DNA from: Pseudomonas sp. M47T1
GTDB lineage: Bacteria > Pseudomonadota > Gammaproteobacteria > Pseudomonadales > Pseudomonadaceae
Length of the DNA: 60,603 nt
Assembly: GCF_000263855.1 (NCBI RefSeq)
Contig: NZ_AJWX01000036.1
Coordinates: forward strand, 1-60,603
Reading direction: 5' to 3'
The translations under genes and the position numbers were made by a program. Under the pieces are notes generated by a model. That model saw only the letters and a list, made by a program, of their open reading frames with translations, did no database searches and was not told the origin of the DNA. Positions 17,039 through 26,632 of the stretch are shown here, piece after piece; the first letter of the stretch is position 1, and every line of letters begins with the position of its first letter.

Positions 17039-19168
17039 TCAGCCGTTGGGCCCTACTGTCGCAACGATGGTCACTTGCTTGTTGTCAGGAATTTCCTGAT
17101 ACGCCAAGACATGTAAATTTGGTACTGCCAGCCGGCCGAAGCGCGAGAGCATCGCGCGGATCGGGCCTGCTACCAGGAGGATCACCGGTTGCCCGGCCAT
17201 TTCCTGGCGTTGCGCCGCATCGATCAGGGAACGTTGCAGCTTCTCGGCCATGCTTGGCTCCAACAGAACGCCTTCTTCCTGACCTTGACCGGCCTTCTGC
17301 AAACTATTGAGCAATATCTGTTCCAACCTTGGCTCCAGGGTGATAACAGGCAGCTCGGAGTCAAGCCCTACAATGCTTTGCACGATTGCGCGGCTCAAAC
17401 CAACCCGCACGGCCTGGACCAAAGCGGCAGTATCTTGACTCTTCACGGCATTGTTGGCGATGGCTTCGGCAATGCTGCGAATGTCGCGCACCGGCACCTG
17501 TTCGGCCAACAGCGCCTGCAATACCTTGAGCAGGTTGGACAGCGACAGCACACCTGGCACCAGTTCTTCAGCAAGCTTAGGCGAGCCTTTGGCCAGTACC
17601 GACAGCAATTGCTGGACTTCTTCGTGGCCAATCAGCTCGTGAGCATGCTTGGACAGGATCTGGTTCAAATGCGTGGCCACCACGGTACTGGCGTCCACCA
17701 CGGTGTAGCCCAGTGACTGCGCCTGGGGGCGGTTGCTCAATTCGATCCACACCGCGTCCAGGCCAAAAGCCGGATCCTTGGCGGTAATACCGTTCAGGGT
17801 GCCAAAGACCTGCCCCGGGTTGATCGCCAGCTCGCGGTCCGGGTAGATCTCGGCTTCGGCCAGGATCACGCCCATCAGCGTCAGGCGGTAGGCGCTGGGC
17901 GCCAGGTCCAGGTTGTCGCGAATGTGCACGGTGGGCATCAGGAAGCCCAGGTCCTGGGACAGCTTCTTGCGCACGCCCTTGATCCGCGCCAGCAACTGAC
18001 CGCCCTGGTTGCGGTCCACCAGTGGAATCAGGCGGTAGCCCACTTCCAGGCCGATCATGTCGATAGGGGTCACGTCATCCCAACCCAGCTCCTTGGTGTC
18101 CTGGGAGCGGGTGGGCGACGGCAGCAGGTCCTGTTGACGCTGAACCTCGGCCGCAGCAGCCACCTTGATCTCGTTCTGCTTTTTCCACACCAGGTAGCTT
18201 GCACCACCAGCCAACATGGCCAGGAACAGGAAGGACACATGGGGCATGCCCGGCACCAGGCCCATGATGGTCATCAGGCCGGCCGAAACACCCAGCGCCT
18301 TGGGCGAGGCGAACATCTGCCGGTTGATCTGCTTGCCCATGTCTTCGGAGCCCGAAGCACGGGTCACCATGATGGCGGCTGCGGTGGACAGCAGCAGTGA
18401 TGGCAACTGTGCCACTAATCCGTCACCGATGGTCAACAGGGCGTAAACCTTACCGGCGTCGGCGAAGCTCAAGCCGTGCTGGAAGATACCAATGGCCATG
18501 CCGCCCAGCAGGTTGATGAACAGAATCAACAGGCCAGCGATGGCGTCACCGCGCACGAATTTGCTGGCACCGTCCATGGAACCGTAGAACTCGGCTTCCT
18601 GAGCCACTTCCAGGCGGCGCAGCTTGGCCTGGGTCTGGTCGATCAGGCCGGCATTGAGGTCGGCGTCGATGGCCATCTGTTTGCCGGGCATGGCGTCCAG
18701 GGTGAAACGCGCGCTCACCTCAGAGATACGCCCGGCACCCTTGGTCACCACCACGAAGTTGATGATCATGAGGATGGCGAACACTACCGCACCGACCACG
18801 TAGTTACCGCCGATCACCACTTCACCGAAGGCCTGGATCACCTTGCCTGCGGCCTGGTGGCCGTCATGGCCGTGCAGCATCACCACGCGGGTGGACGCCA
18901 CGTTCAGCGCCAGGCGCAGCAGCGTGGCCACCAGCAGGATGGTGGGGAACACCGCGAAATCCAGCGGCCGCAGGGCGTATACGCACACCAGCAGCACCAC
19001 GATCGACAAGGCGATGTTGAAGGTGAAGAACACGTCGAGCAGGAACGGCGGGACCGGCAACATCATCATTGCCAGCATGATCAACAGCAACAGCGGCACA
19101 CCCAGACTGCCCCGGCCGAGGCCGACCAGGTTGCTGCGCGCGGTGTTGATTAACTGAGTGCGATCCAC
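17039..19168 (-). CDS. flhA: Flagellar type III export apparatus protein FlhA
   Basis: A 709-aa export gate protein: eight N-terminal membrane helices and a large cytoplasmic domain that docks chaperone-substrate complexes. I start it at GTG 19168 (VDRTQLINTARSNL) because this matches Pseudomonas FlhA; a longer frame would add 55 residues of low quality. A sigma-54 promoter lies about 60 nt upstream at 19229-19245. Confidence 0.96.
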   Translation of the reverse strand: MDRTQLINTARSNLVGLGRGSLGVPLLLLIMLAMMMLPVPPFLLDVFFTFNIALSIVVLLVCVYALRPLDFAVFPTILLVATLLRLALNVASTRVVMLHGHDGHQAAGKVIQAFGEVVIGGNYVVGAVVFAILMIINFVVVTKGAGRISEVSARFTLDAMPGKQMAIDADLNAGLIDQTQAKLRRLEVAQEAEFYGSMDGASKFVRGDAIAGLLILFINLLGGMAIGIFQHGLSFADAGKVYALLTIGDGLVAQLPSLLLSTAAAIMVTRASGSEDMGKQINRQMFASPKALGVSAGLMTIMGLVPGMPHVSFLFLAMLAGGASYLVWKKQNEIKVAAAAEVQRQQDLLPSPTRSQDTKELGWDDVTPIDMIGLEVGYRLIPLVDRNQGGQLLARIKGVRKKLSQDLGFLMPTVHIRDNLDLAPSAYRLTLMGVILAEAEIYPDRELAINPGQVFGTLNGITAKDPAFGLDAVWIELSNRPQAQSLGYTVVDASTVVATHLNQILSKHAHELIGHEEVQQLLSVLAKGSPKLAEELVPGVLSLSNLLKVLQALLAEQVPVRDIRSIAEAIANNAVKSQDTAALVQAVRVGLSRAIVQSIVGLDSELPVITLEPRLEQILLNSLQKAGQGQEEGVLLEPSMAEKLQRSLIDAAQRQEMAGQPVILLVAGPIRAMLSRFGRLAVPNLHVLAYQEIPDNKQVTIVATVGPNG

Positions 19169-19228
19169 CGATAGTCCCCGTGATCTCAAGCAAACTTTTG
19201 ACGCCTGATGGCGTTGTGGGTATGCCTG

Positions 19229-19245
19229 TGCAAGAACCTTTCCAA
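19229..19245 (-). promoter_or_regulatory. Sigma-54 promoter of flhA
   Basis: The minus strand reads TTGGAAAGGTTCTTGCA: GG and GC separated by exactly 10 nt, with a consensus TTGCA at -12. The distance to the flhA GTG start is about 60 nt. The -24 element TTGGAA is weaker than TTGGCA. Confidence 0.65.
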
Positions 19246-19283
19246 CTTTTGCCGACGCCAGGAAATTCGCGGCTCCCTCCCCC

Positions 19284-19404
19284 CGTAGGCTGCCGCCCGC
19301 CCGTAGCTGCCGCCAGGCTGCGAAGGCGTGCAACGCACGCCCGCGATCACCTGGACACCGCTGAAGGCCCTGCGAACCTTGTCGCAGCCTGCGGCTGCTC
19401 CGAG
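19284..19404 (+). repeat. Dispersed ~100-120-bp repeat, copy A
   Basis: GTAGCTGCCGCCAGGCTGCG, then a divergent centre, then GAAGGCCCTGCGAACC and TCGCAGCCTGCGGCTGCTCC. Related copies lie at 46591-46688 (minus) and 60463-60585 (plus). All are intergenic and have imperfect dyad symmetry, so the element looks like a REP or composite REP sequence. Here it fills the gap between flhB and the flhA promoter. Confidence 0.75.
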
Positions 19405-19426
19405 GTTGTGTCAGGCGCGGCGACGG

Positions 19427-20563
19427 TCAGTTGTCGCGACGCAGGTCCGGCGGTATCGGCAGGTCCTTGAGCGGGTTGGGCCGCTTGCCGCGCCCGGCGC
19501 GGTATTGGCGGATCTGGTAGACGTAGGCCAGCACCTGGGCCACGGCCAGGTAGAGCCCCGCGGGAATTTGTTGCTCAAGCTCGGTGGAGTAGTAGATGGA
19601 GCGCGCCAGCGCCGGCGATTCGAGGATCTGGATGTTGTGCTCGTTGCCGATCTCGCGGATCTTCAAGGCAATGAAGTCGCTACCCTTGGCCAGCAGCATC
19701 GGCGCATTGCCCTTCTCCGGGTCGTACTTGAGCGCCACGGCATAGTGGGTGGGGTTGGTGATGATCACGTCGGCAGTGGGAATGGCTGACATCATGCGCC
19801 GCTGGGACATCTCGCGCTGCAATTGGCGAATGCGCTGCTTGACCTCCGGCCGGCCCTCGCTGTCCTTGTGCTCGTCGCGCACCTCCTGTTTGGTCATCAG
19901 CAGTTTCTGGCGCGCCTGGTACATCTGGATCGGCACGTCCACCGCAGCAATGATCAGCAGCCCCATGGACATCCACAGCGCATTCCAACCCACCAGTTGC
20001 ACACAGTGGATAATCGCCATTTCCAGCGGCTCATGGGCGATGCTCAGCAGGTCGTTGCGGTCCTTGTTCAGCACGAACAACGCCACCAGCAGCACCACGA
20101 AGAACTTGGCCAGGGCCTTGAGCAGCTCGGTGAGAGCGTGCATGGAGAACATGCGCTTGATGCCGCTGATGGGGTTCATGCGACTGAATTTCGGCGCCAT
20201 GGAGCCCGGCGAGAACAGCCAGCCGCCCAGGGAGATGGGCGCCACGAACGAGACGATCAGCAGCACCAGCAGAATCGGCTGCACGGCGTCGATGGCCATC
20301 TTGCCCGAGGCCAGCAACAGTACGCCCATCTGGCTCTGGTCCATGAGGGTTTCGCGGCTGATGGTGAAGTTGATGCGCATCAACTCCATCATCGTCTGCG
20401 CCAGGTGGCCGCCGTAGGCCAGCAGCGCGCCGCAGCCGCCAATCATCACCGCCAGGGTGTTCAGCTCCTTGGATCGCGCCACCTCACCGCGTTCGCGGGC
20501 CTCACGGAGCTTTTTGTCCGTGGGGTCTTCTGTCTTGTCCTGACCACTCTCGCTTTCGGCCAT
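19427..20563 (-). CDS. flhB: Flagellar export switch protein FlhB
   Basis: A 378-aa protein with four membrane helices and a cytoplasmic domain that cleaves itself at Asn270-Pro271 of the NPTH motif (270-273), switching export from rod/hook to filament substrates. The start follows the fliR stop by 1 nt. The usual acidic/basic N-terminus (ESESGQDKTEDPTDKKLREARERGE) is split here for brevity as residues 3-27. Confidence 0.96.
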   Translation of the reverse strand: MAESESGQDKTEDPTDKKLREARERGEVARSKELNTLAVMIGGCGALLAYGGHLAQTMMELMRINFTISRETLMDQSQMGVLLLASGKMAIDAVQPILLVLLIVSFVAPISLGGWLFSPGSMAPKFSRMNPISGIKRMFSMHALTELLKALAKFFVVLLVALFVLNKDRNDLLSIAHEPLEMAIIHCVQLVGWNALWMSMGLLIIAAVDVPIQMYQARQKLLMTKQEVRDEHKDSEGRPEVKQRIRQLQREMSQRRMMSAIPTADVIITNPTHYAVALKYDPEKGNAPMLLAKGSDFIALKIREIGNEHNIQILESPALARSIYYSTELEQQIPAGLYLAVAQVLAYVYQIRQYRAGRGKRPNPLKDLPIPPDLRRDN

Positions 20564-20564
20564 G

Positions 20565-21350
20565 TCAGCGTGCCCGTGCCAGTTCGCGCAGCCACTGCAA
20601 GGCCTCGGAGGCCATCGGCTGGTATTGATTGAGAATGTCCGCCAGGCTGAGCCACAGAATCACCATGCCCATCACCAGCGTCAACGGAAAACCAATGGAA
20701 AAAATGTTCAGTTGCGGCGCGGCGCGAGTCATCACCCCGAACGCCACGTTGACCACCAGCAGCGCGGTGATGGCCGGCAATACCAGAATCACTGCCGCCG
20801 CCAGCACCCAACTCATGTGCATGATCAGCTCCCAGAACTGACTCACCAGCACACCGCCGCCCACCGGCAAGGTGGTGAAGCTTTCCACCAACACCTCGAA
20901 TGCCACCAGGTGGCCGTTCATGGCCAGGAACAGCAGGGTCACCAGCATGGTGAAGAACTGCCCCACCACCGCCGTCTGCACGCCGTTGACCGGGTCGTTC
21001 ATGGACGCGAAGCCCATGCCCATCTGGATGGCCAGGATTTGCCCGGCAATCAAAAACGCCTGGAACAGCATCTGCAGGGAGAAGCCCAGCAACGAGCCGA
21101 TGATGATCTGCTCGCCCACCAGCATCAGGCTGGGCAGCGTCAAGGAATCGACCACCGGCATGGGCGGCAGCGATGGCGCGATCACCACGGTAATGGCCAG
21201 CGCCAGGTACAGGCGCACGCGCTTGGGCACCATGGTGGTACCAAATACCGGCATGGCCATCAGCATGGAACCCACGCGAAACAGCGGCAGCACGAAGCTG
21301 GCGACCCAGGCGCCGATCTGCGCGTCGGTCAGGTGCAGGAGCGGGTTCAT
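20565..21350 (-). CDS. fliR: Flagellar export protein FliR
   Basis: A 261-aa polytopic membrane protein of the export gate. Start 21350 (MNPLLHLTDAQIGAW) overlaps the fliQ stop by 4 bp (ATGA). The longer open frame would overlap nearly all of fliQ and gives non-membrane sequence. Hydrophobic segments run through almost the whole protein. Confidence 0.95.
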   Translation of the reverse strand: MNPLLHLTDAQIGAWVASFVLPLFRVGSMLMAMPVFGTTMVPKRVRLYLALAITVVIAPSLPPMPVVDSLTLPSLMLVGEQIIIGSLLGFSLQMLFQAFLIAGQILAIQMGMGFASMNDPVNGVQTAVVGQFFTMLVTLLFLAMNGHLVAFEVLVESFTTLPVGGGVLVSQFWELIMHMSWVLAAAVILVLPAITALLVVNVAFGVMTRAAPQLNIFSIGFPLTLVMGMVILWLSLADILNQYQPMASEALQWLRELARAR

Positions 21351-21616
21351 CCAATCAACTGCGGGATGCTGGTGTACAGGTTGGTGATGTACTCCATGAA
21401 CGTGCGCACCAGCCAGGGGCCAACGATGATCAGGGTAATCAGCATCACCAGCAGGCGCGGCAGAAAGCTCAGGGTCTGTTCGTTGATTTGCGTGGCCGCC
21501 TGGAACATGGCCACGATCAACCCCACCACCAGGCTTGGCACCACCAGGATGCCGACCATCATGGTGGTCAGCCACAGGGCATTGCGAAACAGGTCGACAG
21601 CCACTTCAGGGGTCAT
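21347..21616 (-). CDS. fliQ: Flagellar export protein FliQ
   Basis: An 89-aa protein with two membrane helices (LWLTTMMVGILVVPSLVVGL and LLVMLITLIIVGPWLV). It forms the export gate with FliP and FliR. Length and hydrophobic pattern are those of the family. Confidence 0.96.
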   Translation of the reverse strand: MTPEVAVDLFRNALWLTTMMVGILVVPSLVVGLIVAMFQAATQINEQTLSFLPRLLVMLITLIIVGPWLVRTFMEYITNLYTSIPQLIG

Positions 21617-21637
21617 GACGAATCTCCGTGCGGGGTC

Positions 21638-22390
21638 TCAGACGCCGCCAAAACTGCTGGCCAGGGTACCAATGATCAGGGCCCAGCCATCCACCAGCAC
21701 AAACAGCATGATCTTGAACGGCAGCGAGATGATCAGCGGCGACAGCATCATCATGCCCATGGCCATCAGCACACTGGCAACCACCAGGTCGATGATCAGG
21801 AACGGGATGAAGATCATGAAGCCGATCTGGAACGCCGTCTTCAGCTCCGAGGTGACGAATGCCGGCACCACGATGGTCAACGGTGCCTGGTCGGGGCTGG
21901 CAATGTCGGTGCGGCGCGACAGGCGCATGAACAGGTCCAGGTCACTCTGGCGGGTTTGCGCCAGCATGAAATCCTTGACCGGCCCTTCGGCCTTCATCAC
22001 CGCGTCCTGGGCGCTCATCTTCTCGGCCAGGTAAGGCTGCAGGGCCTGCTGGTTAACCTTGTCGAACACCGGCGCCATGATGAACATGGTCAGGAACAGC
22101 GCCATGCCCGTGAGCAATTGGTTGGACGGTGTCTGCTGCAGGCCCAGGGCCTGGCGCAGAATGGAGAACACGATGATGATGCGGGTGAAGCTGGTCATCA
22201 GCATGACGAACGCCGGAATAAAGCTCAGCGCCGTCATGATCAGCAGGATCTGCAGGCTGACCGAATACTCCTGCTGGCCGTTGGCGCCAGTGCCCAGGGT
22301 GATCGCCGGGATCGACAACGGGTCGGCCGCCAGCGCCATCGGCGCGGCCACCACCAGTGCCAGGGTCAACAAAAAGCGCAACGCGCCCAT
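21638..22390 (-). CDS. fliP: Flagellar export protein FliP
   Basis: A 250-aa membrane protein with a cleavable N-terminal signal (MGALRFLLTLALVVAAPMALA) of 21 residues, here noted as residues 1-21, and the family segment SFTRIIIVFSILRQALG. It shares its first base with the last base of fliO. Confidence 0.95.
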   Translation of the reverse strand: MGALRFLLTLALVVAAPMALAADPLSIPAITLGTGANGQQEYSVSLQILLIMTALSFIPAFVMLMTSFTRIIIVFSILRQALGLQQTPSNQLLTGMALFLTMFIMAPVFDKVNQQALQPYLAEKMSAQDAVMKAEGPVKDFMLAQTRQSDLDLFMRLSRRTDIASPDQAPLTIVVPAFVTSELKTAFQIGFMIFIPFLIIDLVVASVLMAMGMMMLSPLIISLPFKIMLFVLVDGWALIIGTLASSFGGV

Positions 22391-22860
22391 CAGTGCTTAT
22401 CCTTCTGGTCCTTGCCCAGCAACTCCATCAGGCGCTGGGCGAAGTCTGGCGAGGCCGGCTTGGTTTTCGCCGGCATCTGGATGGGCTGTTGCATGACGTG
22501 CAGCGGGGCAATGCGCCCCGGGCTCAGCCCCAGCAGAATCTGTTCGTTGCCCACCTGCACCAGCACCAGCCGGTCACGCGGGCCCAGGGCGCGCGAGCCC
22601 AGCAGCTCGATCACCTGGCCGCCGTGGGGGGTGGCCTGCTGAACTCGGCGCAGCACCCACGCCAAGGCGAAGATCAGGCCAATCACCAGCAGCAGGCCCA
22701 GCATCAGCTGAGTCAACTGCCCGGCCATGCCGCCGCCGCTCAGTGCCGAGCCCACCACCGGCGCCGTGGCAGCCGGGGTCGCCAAGGTACCAGGCGCGGT
22801 GACCGTGGCGGCGAACGCCGGCAACGGCAATGCCAGCAACAACGTCAGCAAACGGCCCAT
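22390..22860 (-). CDS. fliO: Flagellar assembly protein FliO
   Basis: A 156-aa protein with a signal-like N-terminus, a periplasmic segment, one membrane helix (LMLGLLLVIGLIFALAWVL) and a small cytoplasmic FliO domain with VIELLGSRALGPRDRLVLVQ. It helps FliP assemble. It abuts fliN. Confidence 0.93.
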   Translation of the reverse strand: MGRLLTLLLALPLPAFAATVTAPGTLATPAATAPVVGSALSGGGMAGQLTQLMLGLLLVIGLIFALAWVLRRVQQATPHGGQVIELLGSRALGPRDRLVLVQVGNEQILLGLSPGRIAPLHVMQQPIQMPAKTKPASPDFAQRLMELLGKDQKDKH

Positions 22861-23322
22861 TCAGCGCAGCTTCTTGATACGTTCGCTGGGGCTGATCACG
22901 TCGGTCAGGCGGATGCCGAACTTTTCGTTGACCACCACCACCTCGCCATGGGCGATCAGCGTACCGTTGACCAGCACGTCCAGCGGCTCGCCGGCCAGGC
23001 GGTCCAGCTCGATCACCGAGCCTTGGTTGAGTTGCAACAGGTTGCGGATGTTGATGTCGGTAGCGCCCACTTCCATGGAAATGGTCACGGGGATATCGAG
23101 GATCACGTCCAGGTTCGGACCGTCCAGGCTCACCGGGCCGTTAGGCTTGGGCGAGCTGCCGAATTCTTCCATGGGCAGGCGCGAACCCGAGGCACCGCCA
23201 TCGGCTGCCAGCAGGGCATCGATGTCGCTTTGCCCGGCGTCGCCGGATTCACCCAGGGCCGCAGCCCATTCGTCAGCCAGGGCCTGGTCTTCCGGGGAAG
23301 TCATTTCGTGTTCGTCAGCCAT
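22861..23322 (-). CDS. fliN: Flagellar switch protein FliN
   Basis: A 153-aa C-ring protein. The acidic N-terminal half is variable. The C-terminal SpoA/FliN domain (about residues 70-150) contains LDVILDIPVTISMEVG and NLLQLNQGSVIELDRLAGEP. It partners FliM, encoded 53 nt upstream. Confidence 0.96.
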   Translation of the reverse strand: MADEHEMTSPEDQALADEWAAALGESGDAGQSDIDALLAADGGASGSRLPMEEFGSSPKPNGPVSLDGPNLDVILDIPVTISMEVGATDINIRNLLQLNQGSVIELDRLAGEPLDVLVNGTLIAHGEVVVVNEKFGIRLTDVISPSERIKKLR

Positions 23323-23375
23323 CAGATGTCCTCGACGGTCAATAAATTCAGGGTTAATACCTTATCGACAACGCC

Positions 23376-24344
23376 TCAGCGACGTTCGATCGGCTCAATC
23401 ACTTGCAGCGCCAGGTTGCCCTTGTGGGAACCAAGCTTGGCCTTGAAAGACGGCACGCCGTTGGCGCGCAGAATCAATTCGTCGGGCAATTCCACCGGGA
23501 TAACGTCCCCCGGTTGCATGTGCAGGATGTCGCGCAGGCGCAGCTGGCGGCGGGCCACGGTCGCACCAATGGGCACGCTCACGTCCAGCACGTCTTCACG
23601 CAGGGCCTTGCTCCAACGTTCGTCCTGGTCATCCAGGTCGGACTGGAAGCCGGCGTCGAGCATTTCGCGCACCGGCTCGATCATCGAGTACGGCATGGTC
23701 ACGTGCAGGTCGCCGCCACCGCCGTCCAGTTCGATGTGGAACGTGGAGACCACCACCGCCTCGCTGGGGCCTACGATGTTGGCCATGGCCGGGTTCACTT
23801 CGGAGTTGATGTACTCGAAGTTGACTTCCATGATGGCCTGCCAGGCTTCCTTCAAGTCGATGAAGGCCTGGTCCAGCACCATGCGCACCACGCGCAGCTC
23901 GGTGGGGGTGAATTCACGCCCCTCGATCTTCGCGTGGCGGCCGTCGCCGCCAAAGAAGTTATCCACCAGCTTGAACACCAGCTTGGCGTCCAGAATGAAC
24001 AGGCCAGTGCCGCGCAATGGTTTGATCTTCACCAGGTTGAGGCTGGTGGGCACGTACAGCGAGTGCACGTATTCACCGAACTTCATCACTTGCACGCCAC
24101 CCACCGCCACGTCCGCCGAGCGGCGCAGCAGGTTGAACATGCTGATGCGGGTGTAACGGGCGAAACGCTCGTTGATCATTTCCAGCGTAGGCATGCGGCC
24201 ACGGACGATGCGGTCCTGGCTGGTCAGGTCATAACTTTTGACGCTGCCCGGCTCACCATTGCTTTCGGTTTGCACCAGACCATCGTCCACGCCATGCAGC
24301 AGCGCGTCGATTTCATCCTGGGACAGCAGGTCTTGCACGGCCAT
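23376..24344 (-). CDS. fliM: Flagellar switch protein FliM
   Basis: A 322-aa C-ring protein. The N-terminal CheY-binding peptide LLSQDEIDALLHGV is present at about residues 5-18, followed by the middle CheC-like domain and a C-terminal SpoA domain. It is 9 nt downstream of fliL. Confidence 0.97.
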   Translation of the reverse strand: MAVQDLLSQDEIDALLHGVDDGLVQTESNGEPGSVKSYDLTSQDRIVRGRMPTLEMINERFARYTRISMFNLLRRSADVAVGGVQVMKFGEYVHSLYVPTSLNLVKIKPLRGTGLFILDAKLVFKLVDNFFGGDGRHAKIEGREFTPTELRVVRMVLDQAFIDLKEAWQAIMEVNFEYINSEVNPAMANIVGPSEAVVVSTFHIELDGGGGDLHVTMPYSMIEPVREMLDAGFQSDLDDQDERWSKALREDVLDVSVPIGATVARRQLRLRDILHMQPGDVIPVELPDELILRANGVPSFKAKLGSHKGNLALQVIEPIERR

Positions 24345-24353
24345 GTCGTGTTC

Positions 24354-24860
24354 CTACTGCAATACGAAGTTAGTGAAAAGCAGCTGGTCGATGACCGGCT
24401 TGCCGACTTCTTTCTGCGCCACTGCCTGCACGGCGGCCGTGGCTTTCTGGCGCAGCATTTCCTCACCAACCGGGGTGGCCAGGGTGGCGAAGTCTTCGCC
24501 CGAGAACATCATGACCAGGTTGTTGCGGATCACCGGCATGTGCACCAGCAGCGCATCCAGGTCGGCCTTGTCACGCGCCTGCATGGTCAGGCTGACCTGC
24601 ATGTAGCGGTCGCGGCCGTCCTGCTTGAAGTTGACAACGAACGCAGGCGTCAGCGGCTCGTACAGGGCGGGCTGCTTGCCTGCCGGGGCTGCGGCGGCCG
24701 CTTCGGCCGGCTTGGCCTCGGCGCCCTTGTGCAGGAAGAACCAGGTGGCGCCTATGGACGCACCAATCACCAGCAGCAGGACCAGGACAAGAAGAATGAT
24801 CATCTTGAGTTTGCCTTTGCCTTTTACCGCAGGGTCTTTCTCTGCTTCGCTCTTCGCCAT
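24354..24860 (-). CDS. fliL: Flagellar basal-body protein FliL
   Basis: A 168-aa single-pass membrane protein: short charged cytoplasmic N-terminus, a helix (MIILLVLVLLLVIGASIGAT), a short Ala/Pro linker and the periplasmic FliL domain. It supports stator function. It is the first gene of the fliLMNOPQR-flhB run, behind a sigma-54 promoter. Confidence 0.95.
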   Translation of the reverse strand: MAKSEAEKDPAVKGKGKLKMIILLVLVLLLVIGASIGATWFFLHKGAEAKPAEAAAAAPAGKQPALYEPLTPAFVVNFKQDGRDRYMQVSLTMQARDKADLDALLVHMPVIRNNLVMMFSGEDFATLATPVGEEMLRQKATAAVQAVAQKEVGKPVIDQLLFTNFVLQ

Positions 24861-24911
24861 GCCAATAATCCGTCACTAATCGGGGGGTTAACACTCACCT
24901 GCACAGGCAGG

Positions 24912-24928
24912 AGCAAGTGTTATGCCAG
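24912..24928 (-). promoter_or_regulatory. Sigma-54 promoter of the fliLMNOPQR operon
   Basis: The minus strand reads CTGGCATAACACTTGCT, with GG and GC separated by 10 nt and both boxes close to consensus. It lies 52 nt upstream of the fliL start. Confidence 0.8.
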
Positions 24929-25025
24929 AGTTGTCAGGATTTTCACAATGCGATGAAACGCAACCACCACCGTCGGGGAGCTGGCGTGCCAGTGAGCTTT
25001 TGGGGCCCCCGGCACGCGGCGGGGG

Positions 25026-26471
25026 TCAGGCGTAATAGTCGATGGCGCTGGTGCCGACGATGACTTGCTGAACGGTGGGCTCGGCCGCCAGTGGCGAGGC
25101 CGCGGCCACGCCGTCCAGGCTGTCGCTGCCGCGAGTGCCGCGCGCGGTGCGCTGGCCCTGCTGTGCCTGATCCTGGGAGGACTGTCGCGACTGGTCGGAA
25201 ACATTGACGTCGAGCTGGCCCATGCCCTGTTCGGCGAACATGTCCTTGAGCTTGCCCTGCTGGCTTTCCAGCGCTTCGCGCACGTGCAGGTGGGCGCTGG
25301 TGAAGGTCACTGCGGTCTGCTGGTCGGGGGTCATGTCGACGCGAATGCTCAGACGACCCAGCTCCGCCGGCGTCAACTGGATGTCGGCCGACTTGAGGTT
25401 CTGGCTGGACAGGTACATTACCCGGTTCACCACGCCCTCGGTCCAGCCGCTCTGGTTCATGGCCAACTGCGTGGTCGGGGCCTGCACGGGGGCAGGCGTG
25501 GCCGCGACGGTCTTGGCGGTGGGGGCATCGGTCATGGCCGCCAGCCGATTGGCGAAGTCATCGATGCGCGTGTCGGCCGTGGCGCCCTTGACGTTCTTCA
25601 GGCCGTCGTCGATCTGGCTGTCGAACGCCTTGTCGCCGGTGCCGTCACTCGAACCCTTCTGCTGCACCACCATGGCCGCCAGGCCGGTGGCGAAGCTCTG
25701 GTCGGCATCGGAGTTGACGGCGCCCTGGGTACTGGCGTCGTTGTCGGTCTGGGCGTGGGCCGAGGTAGTGCCCTGGGCCTTGGCATTCTGTTCCAGCGCC
25801 AGGCGCAGGGTGGGCATGTTGGCCAGCGGGTCGTCCTTGGACGGGTCGAAGCTGTCGCTGTCGGTGGTGCTGGCCGTGGCACCCTGGGCCGGTACCTGGG
25901 TTTGCAGCAACGCAGCGGTTTGCGCCGGGTCCACCACGGGCGTTGGCTGGGCCTGCGCCTGGGTGGGGTCGGGCGTGGCGGCCACGGGGGTGGTCGGGTC
26001 CGGCGTGGTGACTGCTACCACAGGCGTATCGGTGGCGGTGCTGGTGGTGGCGTCGCTAACCGAGTCATCGTCCTGGTCGTCGTCCTTGCCCTTGCCCTTG
26101 TCTGCCTTGTCTGCCTTGTCGGTGTTATCGGTTTTACCCGCCTTGTCGCTCTTGTCCGCCTTGGCGGTTTTATGGGCAGGCAAATTCTTGCCGCTATCGG
26201 CAACGGCCGGCTTGGAAGCGGCAGTGTCCTTGTCAGTGGCGGTCTTGCTCTTGGCCTGGCTGGCGGTGGCGTCCTGCTTGCTGGCCGCCTGCTGATGATC
26301 AACCGTGGCCACTTTGGTGGGGGTAGCCTGGGATTGCTTGGCGTACACCTTGGCAAAGTCGGCAGACGCGTCCTTGGCGGGCTCGGCGGCTTTGCTCAGG
26401 GTGGCCAAGGTACTGGCCTGAGTGCTCGCCGCACTGCTGATCTGCAAGAGAGGGTTTGACGCGACTGACAT
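25026..26471 (-). CDS. fliK: Flagellar hook-length control protein FliK
   Basis: A 481-aa secreted ruler. The N-terminal half is low-complexity, with a Lys/Asp-rich tract at about residues 101-138. The folded C-terminal FliK domain (about 345-440, IQLTPAELGRLSIRVDM) is the part that acts on FlhB. The N-terminal half is strongly biased in composition, as expected for this fast-evolving family. It is transcribed from its own sigma-54 promoter. Confidence 0.93.
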   Translation of the reverse strand: MSVASNPLLQISSAASTQASTLATLSKAAEPAKDASADFAKVYAKQSQATPTKVATVDHQQAASKQDATASQAKSKTATDKDTAASKPAVADSGKNLPAHKTAKADKSDKAGKTDNTDKADKADKGKGKDDDQDDDSVSDATTSTATDTPVVAVTTPDPTTPVAATPDPTQAQAQPTPVVDPAQTAALLQTQVPAQGATASTTDSDSFDPSKDDPLANMPTLRLALEQNAKAQGTTSAHAQTDNDASTQGAVNSDADQSFATGLAAMVVQQKGSSDGTGDKAFDSQIDDGLKNVKGATADTRIDDFANRLAAMTDAPTAKTVAATPAPVQAPTTQLAMNQSGWTEGVVNRVMYLSSQNLKSADIQLTPAELGRLSIRVDMTPDQQTAVTFTSAHLHVREALESQQGKLKDMFAEQGMGQLDVNVSDQSRQSSQDQAQQGQRTARGTRGSDSLDGVAAASPLAAEPTVQQVIVGTSAIDYYA

Positions 26472-26519
26472 TGACAGGTCTCCACTGCACTGAATCGGGG
26501 GTACAGGTGCAAAGGAGAT

Positions 26520-26536
26520 AGCAAGAGTCGGGCCAG
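26520..26536 (-). promoter_or_regulatory. Sigma-54 promoter of fliK
   Basis: The minus strand reads CTGGCCCGACTCTTGCT: GG-N10-GC, with one departure from the TGGCACG consensus. It lies 49 nt upstream of the fliK start and just after a REP-type palindrome that separates it from hptB. Confidence 0.8.
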
Positions 26537-26561
26537 CTTTGTAAGCGCGTAGACACGATTC

Positions 26562-26627
26562 TGTGGGAGCGGGTTTGCCAGCAAGCCTTCATCGCCCTCA
26601 AAAGCTTGCGGGCAAGCCAGCGCCCGC
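26562..26627. repeat. REP-type palindrome between hptB and fliK
   Basis: TGTGGGAGCGGGTTTGCCAG and GGCAAGCCAGCGCCCGCAC form imperfect inverted arms. Its position after the hptB stop suggests a transcript end. Confidence 0.7.
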
Positions 26628-26632
26628 ACCTG